Below are positions 8,501 to 12,226 of a stretch of DNA of 12,226 nt, one piece after another. The translations under genes and the position numbers were made by a program. This stretch comes from Bacteroidota bacterium (GTDB lineage: Bacteria > Bacteroidota > Bacteroidia > Chitinophagales > Chitinophagaceae), in assembly GCA_028876035.1 (NCBI GenBank), contig JAGWTK010000081.1, forward strand, positions 1-12,226, in the 5' to 3' direction. The notes under the pieces were generated by a model. That model worked only from the letters and a program-made list of their open reading frames with translations, did no database searches and had not been told where the DNA came from. Each line of letters begins with the position of its first letter. The stretch's first letter is position 1.

Positions 8501-10909
8501 TTCAAGCCACACGACGTGAGTGATATACCCCTTACCGTGGCGCATGGGTATAAGAATATCATGGTAGAAGACAAGAGCCGGAAGATGGATGTGCAGTTGG
8601 TAGCGCAACAAGCCGTACGTTCGCACACGCACCAGAAAGTAACGGTGAAAGCGGCTGCCGGTAGTTATGTGACGCTTGCAGCGGTAGACAACGGTGTATT
8701 GCAGGTAAGCAATTTCAACAGTCCGGATCCCTATGCCTGGTTCTACGCGAAGCGTTCCCTTGACGTGAATGCCTACGATATGTATCCGCTCCTGTTCCCC
8801 GAATTGCGTGCACGGCTGAGCAGTACCGGTGGTGATGGCGATTTGGAATCCAACAAGCGCAGCAATCCAATGCCCAATAAACGCGTGAAGATTGTGAGCT
8901 ACTGGAGCGGCATTGCAAAAGCCAATGGCAGCGGAGAAGCCAGTTTTGAATTCGATATTCCGCAATTCAGCGGTGAGATCCGCCTGATGGCAGTAGCGTA
9001 TAAGGATGACCGCTTTGGGAATGCGGTTGCTAACATGAAAGTGGCGGATCCCATTGTGTTGAGCACAGCATTGCCAAGGTTCCTGAGTCCGGGTGATACG
9101 GTAACGGTTCCTGTCACCATTACCAATACCACGTCCAAAACCAGTGCTGCCGATGCAAGTTTGTCGGTCACTGCACCGCTGCGAATTGCCGGTGATTCGA
9201 AGCAACAGTTGAGTGTGCCGGCCAATAGCGAAGCCCGGGCTGTGTTTAAAATTGTTGCCGAACCGTCGGTGGCAGCCAGCAAGGTGAAGGTAGCAGTGAA
9301 ATCTTTGGGCGAAAATTTCGTGGATGAAACCGATATCACGGTGAGACCCGCGTCGACCCTGCAAAAAATTACCGGGAGCGGTATGATAGCAGGTGGTGCC
9401 AGTCAGCATATCAATATTGATCAGCGCGATTTCATACAGGGCAGTACAGGGTATAAATTATTGGTGGGTCGTTCGCCGGCACTTCGGTTGGCCAACCAAT
9501 TTAGTTACCTGGTGGAATATCCTTATGGTTGTACCGAGCAAACGGTATCGGTTGCCTTCCCGCAATTGTACTATGGCGATATGGCTGATCTGCTGAACAC
9601 CGGCAAGGCCAATAAAGCATCGGCCAACGCCAACATCCAGGAAGCCATCAAAAAAATCAAGCTACGTCAGCTGTACAATGGCGGTATTACTTTGTGGGAT
9701 GGCGAAGGCACGGAACATTGGTGGGCTTCCGTGTATGCAGCGCATTTCCTCATCGAAGCCCAGAAAGCAGGCTATGATGTAGATAAGGGCGTGTTATCGA
9801 CCCTGCTTAATTTTCTCAACAACAAACTGCGCACCCGCGAAACCATCACTTATTACTATAACCAGAAAGAACAAAAGAAGATTGCACCCAAAGAAGTTGC
9901 GTATAGTCTCTATGTACTGGCATTGGCCAATCGCGTCAATATCAGCGCTATGAACTACTACAAAGCAAATCAGGCCCTGCTGGCACTCGACAGTCGCTAC
10001 CTGCTTTCGGCGGCTTATGCAGTAGCGGGCGACAAAGCTAAGTTTAAAGAAATGTTGCCCGGTTCATTTGCTGGCGAGGAATCGGTAGCACAAACCGGAG
10101 GAAGGTTTTACAGTGCCATCAGGGATGAGGCGATTGCGCTGAATGTTTTGATCGATGTTGATCCTGCGAACAATCAGATTCCGGTGATGGCCAACCAGGT
10201 CGTAGAACAATTAAGACAAAGAACCTGGTACAGCACACAAGAAAGTGCTTTCAGCTTCCTGGCCATGGGCAAACTGGCACGTGCCGCCAATGCTGCAACG
10301 GTTACCGCCAGCATCAAAGCCGGCGGTAAAACCATCGGTGAAGTCAATAGCACCGGCGTCTTGCAATTCACTGCAAAACAACTCGGTTCTCCTTCGATTG
10401 ATATTCTCACAAAAGGGTCTGGCAATTTGTATTACTGGTGGGAGAGCGAAGGCATAAGTGCCAGCGGTACTTACAAGGAGGAAGATAATTATCTCAAAGT
10501 TCGTCGCCGATTTTTTGATCGCTTCGGAAAGCCGCTGGCCGGAAACACTTTTAAACAAAATGATCTGATTGTGGTGCAGCTCAGTTTGGAGAAAACTTAT
10601 AGCGGCTATGTCGACAATATCGTACTAACTGATTTGTTACCGGCTGGATTTGAAATAGAGAACCCGCGTACCAAAGAGTTGCCCGGTATGGAATGGGTCA
10701 AAGATGCGTCGACGCCTACGGCTTTGGATGTGCGTGATGATCGGATTAACCTCTTCGTTAATGCATGGGGTGGCAGACAAAACTATTATTACGCGGTGAG
10801 GGCGGTGAGTCCGGGCGTTTACAAAATGGGACCCGCCAGTGCGGATGCGATGTATAATGGCGACTACCATTCATACAACGGAGCAGGTGTGGTGCGTATA
10901 TTGCCTTAA
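5504..10909 (+). CDS. Bacterial alpha-2-macroglobulin family lipoprotein with intact thioester
   Basis: This 1801-residue envelope protease trap is the usual partner of PBP1C. Cleavage of its bait exposes a reactive thioester that couples it to the attacking protease. The ATG at 5504 is chosen over the in-frame ATG at 5336 because it starts a clean lipoprotein signal: positive MRHAK, hydrophobic stretch, lipobox LYAC with Cys21. Domains in order: N-terminal Ig/MG-like domains (about 30-560) with a Gly/Asp/Glu-rich loop at 387-410; MG2 with the YRPGE hallmark at 582-586; bait-region domain from about 930; a flexible polar linker at 1105-1127; the A2M core from YWSG at 1133-1136; the thioester CTEQ at 1343-1346 within YPYGCTEQ; an alpha-barrel thioester domain with HWWASVYAAHFL at about 1405; and a C-terminal MG10-type domain (about 1640-1801). 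It has no Shine-Dalgarno sequence, common in Bacteroidota. Divergent orientation to pbpC differs from the co-directional arrangement in E. coli (yfhM-pbpC). A 332-bp gap separates it from the next gene. Confidence 0.95.
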   Translation: MRHAKLLVIPVIIGIIFLYACNRQAVALDYTNAKDEVPQLGNLVFRFSKPLVKDSLLDQWDSTAYISFEPAIPGRFRWEHTDELVFSPAQPLAPATSYKAKLSKELLRFSAFDKIEKAADVHFSTADLKLENTNTTWVLKDPNSKTAVPQVDLYFNYPVAAAALKDKLAILLDGKPANYTLQTVSDGNKVSLWVEGLKTEDRDYELKISLEKGLLPEGGSNPSKEKTETKAVIPSPFTLTINDINSEHDGSTGTITVRTSQQIVPENLSTFIKFDPAVKFTVEPADDGFVISSDAFDATKSYELTLNKGLRGKIGGVLKDDYHNSFAFGKIEPAINFVNRQAVYLAGQGNKNIEVKIVSVAKIKVVVSKIYENNLLNAQRNGYYPRESSGGGEGEYDYEGSSGDDGIAGDVIYEKEIETRTLPKSGSARLFNFNIDDKLPEFKGIYHIKIKSSEDYWVSDSRFISLTDLGLIAKEGSDKIFVFVNSLKTAQAVTGVNVLAYGSNNQLLGTASTGADGVAEINYTKKEFAGFKPAMIIAKTENDFTYLPFNSTRVNTSRFEVGGKHINSTGLDAFIYAERDIYRPGERVNFSVVVRDKLWKSPGELPVKLKFLLPNGKELKSFRKTLNEQGSVEGSVDIDQSAITGSYSLEVYNGNDVLLSSQNFMIEEFVPDRIKVTAQLDKTALNMGESATLKINAQNFFGPPAANRNYECEIEVKQNSFNPKKYPHYNFEIANPGVSFDKVVNEGKTDDEGNATQSFTSKPEYKNVGLLKADFFTTVFDETGRPVSRSASLDLYTQGVFFGIGEDGWWYYPLNQPISFGLIALNKQEQPTTAQAKVEVIKHEYRTVLTKSGSYFRYESQKEDVTVASVTIPVSGEKGNFSFTPRNAGNYELRVSIPGSAAYVKKEFYSYGGWGNNESSSFEVSAEGNIDIDLDKANYATGESAKLLFKTPFSGKMLVTMETDKVVSHQYVNVDGRQASLELKLGTEHLPNVYVTATLFKPHDVSDIPLTVAHGYKNIMVEDKSRKMDVQLVAQQAVRSHTHQKVTVKAAAGSYVTLAAVDNGVLQVSNFNSPDPYAWFYAKRSLDVNAYDMYPLLFPELRARLSSTGGDGDLESNKRSNPMPNKRVKIVSYWSGIAKANGSGEASFEFDIPQFSGEIRLMAVAYKDDRFGNAVANMKVADPIVLSTALPRFLSPGDTVTVPVTITNTTSKTSAADASLSVTAPLRIAGDSKQQLSVPANSEARAVFKIVAEPSVAASKVKVAVKSLGENFVDETDITVRPASTLQKITGSGMIAGGASQHINIDQRDFIQGSTGYKLLVGRSPALRLANQFSYLVEYPYGCTEQTVSVAFPQLYYGDMADLLNTGKANKASANANIQEAIKKIKLRQLYNGGITLWDGEGTEHWWASVYAAHFLIEAQKAGYDVDKGVLSTLLNFLNNKLRTRETITYYYNQKEQKKIAPKEVAYSLYVLALANRVNISAMNYYKANQALLALDSRYLLSAAYAVAGDKAKFKEMLPGSFAGEESVAQTGGRFYSAIRDEAIALNVLIDVDPANNQIPVMANQVVEQLRQRTWYSTQESAFSFLAMGKLARAANAATVTASIKAGGKTIGEVNSTGVLQFTAKQLGSPSIDILTKGSGNLYYWWESEGISASGTYKEEDNYLKVRRRFFDRFGKPLAGNTFKQNDLIVVQLSLEKTYSGYVDNIVLTDLLPAGFEIENPRTKELPGMEWVKDASTPTALDVRDDRINLFVNAWGGRQNYYYAVRAVSPGVYKMGPASADAMYNGDYHSYNGAGVVRILP

Positions 10910-10920
10910 TGGGCAGGGGA

Positions 10921-10955
10921 AATGTGTAAATATGCGATGCGTAAATGTGCAAATC
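10921..10955. repeat. Degenerate 7-8 bp periodic repeat (RATRYG core)
   Basis: Related hexamers start at 10921 (AATGTG), 10929 (AATATG), 10936 (GATGCG), 10944 (AATGTG) and 10951 (AAATCG), spaced 8, 7, 8 and 7 bp. The pattern is imperfect and could be coincidence alone, but it lies directly beside a cleaner heptamer array. Confidence 0.4.
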
Positions 10956-10956
10956 G

Positions 10957-10984
10957 GTACAATGTACCAAGTACATAGTACCAA
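10957..10984. repeat. GTACNNN heptamer tandem array, four units
   Basis: Four consecutive 7-bp units begin with GTAC: GTACAAT, GTACCAA, GTACATA, GTACCAA at 10957, 10964, 10971 and 10978, in exact phase. The fixed GTAC is itself a palindrome, so units can pair with one another (GGTAC-AAT-GTACC forms a small hairpin). The array sits 48 bp beyond the macroglobulin stop codon and is noncoding. Confidence 0.8.
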
Positions 10985-11056
10985 GACCGCCCCCGATAGC
11001 GCGGGTGGTTGCAGGGGTGTCCGGTGGCTGAGGAATGGAGTTTGCGCACGTTGTTA

Positions 11057-11089
11057 CACAGAAACAACTTTAAACATTAGACCTTAAAC
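11057..11089. repeat. 33-bp direct repeat, copy A, built of RACNTTA heptamers
   Basis: Copy A matches copy B (11195-11227) at 31 of 33 positions. Inside it, heptamers with consensus RACNTTA start at 11066, 11073, 11080 and 11087 in exact 7-bp phase (AACTTTA, AACATTA, GACCTTA, AACGGTA), and a fifth AAC follows at 11094. The octamer CTGCTTAT follows both copies (11096-11103 here), so the duplicated block is about 47 bp with a 2-bp length difference. Confidence 0.85.
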
Positions 11090-11145
11090 GGTAAACTGCT
11101 TATCAATGACCATAATGTCAAGATAATTCATGCCGGTTCGGCCGT

Positions 11146-11169
11146 TTGCAGGAATAATTGCAGGATGAA
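11146..11169. repeat. 12-bp tandem pair
   Basis: TTGCAGGAATAA at 11146-11157 is followed without a gap by TTGCAGGATGAA at 11158-11169, identical at 10 of 12 positions. It lies between the two 33-bp repeats. It could be a paired binding site or simple slippage; the sequence does not decide. Confidence 0.5.
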
Positions 11170-11194
11170 TGTCCGCGTCCCAAAAGCGAAGTAG

Positions 11195-11227
11195 CACAGA
11201 AACAACTTTAAACTTTAGACATTAAAC
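11195..11227. repeat. 33-bp direct repeat, copy B, ending 14 bp before the DUF2459 start codon
   Basis: Copy B differs from copy A at two positions. RACNTTA-type heptamers start at 11204, 11211, 11218 and 11225 (AACTTTA, AACTTTA, GACATTA, AACCTAC). It runs into a short CTAC-type repeat (CCTACCTACCTGC) and then the shared CTGCTTAT, whose last two bases are the first two of the start codon at 11242. It therefore occupies the position where the leader, and probably the promoter, of the downstream gene must be. Confidence 0.85.
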
Positions 11228-11241
11228 CTACCTACCTGCTT

Positions 11242-11922
11242 ATGCTAAGAAAACTGATGCGGTTCGCGCTCAGGTTTGCGCTTGGTTTCGTGATCTTCGT
11301 CGCCCTCTACCTGCTGGTGGCTTATTGCTTGTCGCGGTTAACAGTGGATCGCGAAAAAGGACAGGCGGAGGAACTGGCGATTTATATCAAGACAAACGGC
11401 GTTCATACCGATATTGTAGTGCCGGTGAAGAACGATTTGATCGATTGGAGCCGGGAACTGTGTTTTTGCAATACCCATCTCACTGATACCGGCAGCATGC
11501 ACTACCTGGCCATGGGCTGGGGCGACAAAGGATTTTACCTGCAAACACCCACCTGGGCTGATTTAAAATTCAGTGTGGCTTTTAAAGCTGCATTTGCTTT
11601 GAGCACCACCGCGATTCATGCCACGTTTTATGACAGCCTGCCGGTCAATGATAAATGCAAGCGAATTATGATCAGTCGGAATGCCTATACACGCCTGGTC
11701 AATTATATTACCGGCAGTTTTCAGAAGGACAATAATGGTCACGTCATTCCTATCGTAACGAATGCCAACTATGGCAAGGCCGATGCATTCTATGAAGCCA
11801 ACGGATCCTACAGTATGCTGCATACCTGTAATACCTGGGCGAACAACGCTTTAAAAAGTTGTGGACAAAAAGCCTGCTGGTGGACGCCGTTTGATACGGG
11901 TATCTTTTTGAAGTACCGGTGA
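11242..11922 (+). CDS. TIGR02117/DUF2459 family membrane-anchored protein
   Basis: This 226-residue protein has an N-terminal membrane segment at about residues 8-30 (basic MLRKLMR before it), so the rest should face the periplasm as an anchored domain. Family signatures are clear: TNGVHTDIVVP at 51-61, GWGDKGFYLQTPTW at 92-105, and LHTCNTWANNALKSCG at 193-208. No function is established for the family, to my knowledge. Invariant-looking His55 and the later Cys196 (in HTCNTWA) occur in the order His then Cys, as in circularly permuted NlpC/P60-like thiol enzymes; that comparison is inference. The start is taken at 11242 because the basic and hydrophobic segment begins at once. No Shine-Dalgarno sequence is seen; the upstream DNA is copy B of the 33-bp repeat. 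It is co-directional with the macroglobulin gene but 332 bp away, so probably its own transcript. Confidence 0.88.
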   Translation: MLRKLMRFALRFALGFVIFVALYLLVAYCLSRLTVDREKGQAEELAIYIKTNGVHTDIVVPVKNDLIDWSRELCFCNTHLTDTGSMHYLAMGWGDKGFYLQTPTWADLKFSVAFKAAFALSTTAIHATFYDSLPVNDKCKRIMISRNAYTRLVNYITGSFQKDNNGHVIPIVTNANYGKADAFYEANGSYSMLHTCNTWANNALKSCGQKACWWTPFDTGIFLKYR

Positions 11923-11939
11923 AGTTGTAAGTTGTAAGT
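11922..11939. repeat. AAGTTGT heptamer tandem repeat just after the DUF2459 stop
   Basis: AAGTTGT occurs twice in phase (11922 and 11929) followed by AAGT, and is preceded by GA so that GAAGTTG spans 11921-11927. It overlaps the last base of the TGA stop at 11920-11922. The reverse-complement core CAACTTC recurs at 12124-12152, so the two arrays face each other. Confidence 0.6.
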
Positions 11940-11992
11940 CACTACTGTCCGGTTAATACCTTTGATAGATCGCCTCATAGCCGGCGGGCTTC

Positions 11993-12117
11993 GTACCCCG
12001 AACGCCGCTACTTTTTCCTTTGCCTATTAAAGCCGGGCAGTATCAAGGGTTTCAGCCGACAACCATTTCTCCAGTTCAACAAAGCCCACGGAAAAAGAAG
12101 GCGGCTTATCGGGGTAC
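11993..12117. repeat. Long imperfect inverted repeat (22 paired bases, 71-nt loop)
   Basis: The left arm is GTACCCCGA (11993-12001), GCCGC (12004-12008) and CTTTTTCC (12011-12018). The right arm is the exact complement in reverse order: GGAAAAAG (12090-12097), GCGGC (12101-12105) and TCGGGGTAC (12109-12117). The three helices are separated by two small asymmetric internal loops (2 against 3 bases each). The loop is 71 nt (12019-12089). It is too large and wrongly shaped for an intrinsic terminator. The matched pattern of conserved helices and variable internal loops suggests a folded RNA or a transposable hairpin element. Confidence 0.75.
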
Positions 12118-12123
12118 CGGTGT

Positions 12124-12152
12124 CAACTTCACAACTTCAACCCCCAAACTTC
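12124..12152. repeat. CAACTTC repeat series
   Basis: CAACTTC occurs at 12124-12130 and 12132-12138, with AAACTTC at 12146-12152, spaced 8 and 14 bp. It is the reverse complement of the GAAGTTG seen at 11921-11927 on the other side of the inverted repeat. Confidence 0.55.
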
Positions 12153-12226
12153 ATCAAGTCCCTCAAACACTCACCTGATGCTAGTCTTCATCGATCGTTT
12201 CAGTTTTTCCCGGACACCAATGGTTG

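Larger units (their letters stand above)
10910..11241. other. Gene-free, repeat-dense intergenic region
   Basis: I see no convincing gene in these 332 bp between the macroglobulin stop and the DUF2459 start. It holds four sorts of short repeat, listed separately: a degenerate RATRYG series, a perfect-phase GTACNNN heptamer array, two copies of a 33-bp block built of RACNTTA heptamers, and a 12-bp tandem pair. It also has a TGTCCGG at 11018-11024 that recurs twice in the right-hand intergenic region. A GC-rich hairpin at 10986-11009 lacks a T-tract. The promoter of the downstream gene should lie here, but no consensus -7 element was found. Confidence 0.7.
11923..12226. other. Gene-free right end; candidate small non-autonomous element
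   Basis: No gene is supported here on either strand; all frames carry stops at short intervals. It contains a long imperfect inverted repeat (11993-12117), oppositely oriented heptamer arrays near each side, and a pair of inverted TGTCCGG heptamers (11946-11952 and, as CCGGACA, 12210-12216) that could be termini of a roughly 270-bp MITE-like element or IS remnant. No transposase remnant was recognised and no target-site duplication can be confirmed, since the window ends at 12226. Confidence 0.4.

Noticed and set aside
8264..9409. A 381-codon open frame on the minus strand inside the macroglobulin gene
   Set aside because: It lies wholly opposite a well-supported gene, its translation is rich in His, Cys and Arg without recognisable domains, and such antisense openness is a by-product of the sense codon usage.
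10986..11009. Hairpin ACCGCCC / GGGTGGT with a 10-nt loop as terminator of the macroglobulin gene
   Set aside because: The 7-bp stem needs a G-T pair and is followed by TGCAGGGG, not a T-tract, so an intrinsic terminator is not supported.
10839..11087. An 82-codon frame running from the end of the macroglobulin gene into the repeat region
   Set aside because: It starts inside the macroglobulin gene in another frame and translates the heptamer arrays, giving a low-information Cys/Val-rich sequence.
10921..11243. CRISPR array
   Set aside because: Repeat units are 7 bp in direct tandem, or two 33-bp copies only, with no regular unique spacers and no cas genes.
11941..12226. Degraded transposase on the minus strand
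   Set aside because: Minus-strand frames give only short peptides between stops with no DDE motif or recognisable transposase segment; termini alone do not show a transposase gene.

Overview
The window looks like a chromosomal segment of a Bacteroidota bacterium, most likely of the Chitinophagaceae type. This is inferred from three things: starts mostly without a Shine-Dalgarno sequence, the lipoprotein style of the alpha-2-macroglobulin, and intergenic DNA full of 7-bp tandem repeats. No rRNA or other taxonomic marker is present, so the placement is an inference.

Layout: (1) 2-2851, plus strand, is the C-terminal 949 residues of a large NACHT/STAND-type NTPase whose ATPase core lies upstream of the window. 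It has a winged-helix-like end followed by a long all-helical repeat region, the usual build of bacterial NLR-like defence sensors. It is visibly more AT-rich than what follows. (2) 2991-5303, minus strand, is pbpC, a complete bifunctional penicillin-binding protein 1C, convergent with the NTPase. (3) 5504-10909, plus strand, is a complete bacterial alpha-2-macroglobulin lipoprotein with an intact Cys-Thr-Glu-Gln thioester motif, divergent from pbpC across a 200-bp spacer. (4) 10910-11241 is a 332-bp gene-free stretch packed with short tandem repeats. (5) 11242-11922, plus strand, is a membrane-anchored TIGR02117/DUF2459 protein. (6) 11923-12226 is a gene-free end containing a long imperfect inverted repeat flanked by oppositely oriented heptamer repeats, possibly a small non-autonomous mobile element.

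Functionally, pbpC and the alpha-2-macroglobulin form the known envelope-protection pair: the macroglobulin traps proteases that breach the outer membrane and PBP1C repairs peptidoglycan. The DUF2459 protein downstream may act in the same compartment, but that link rests only on proximity. The NTPase belongs to a different, intracellular defence theme and probably marks the edge of an accessory region.

The least explained DNA is intergenic: at least three different heptamer families, a 33-bp duplicated block ending 14 bp before a start codon, and the structured element at the right end.
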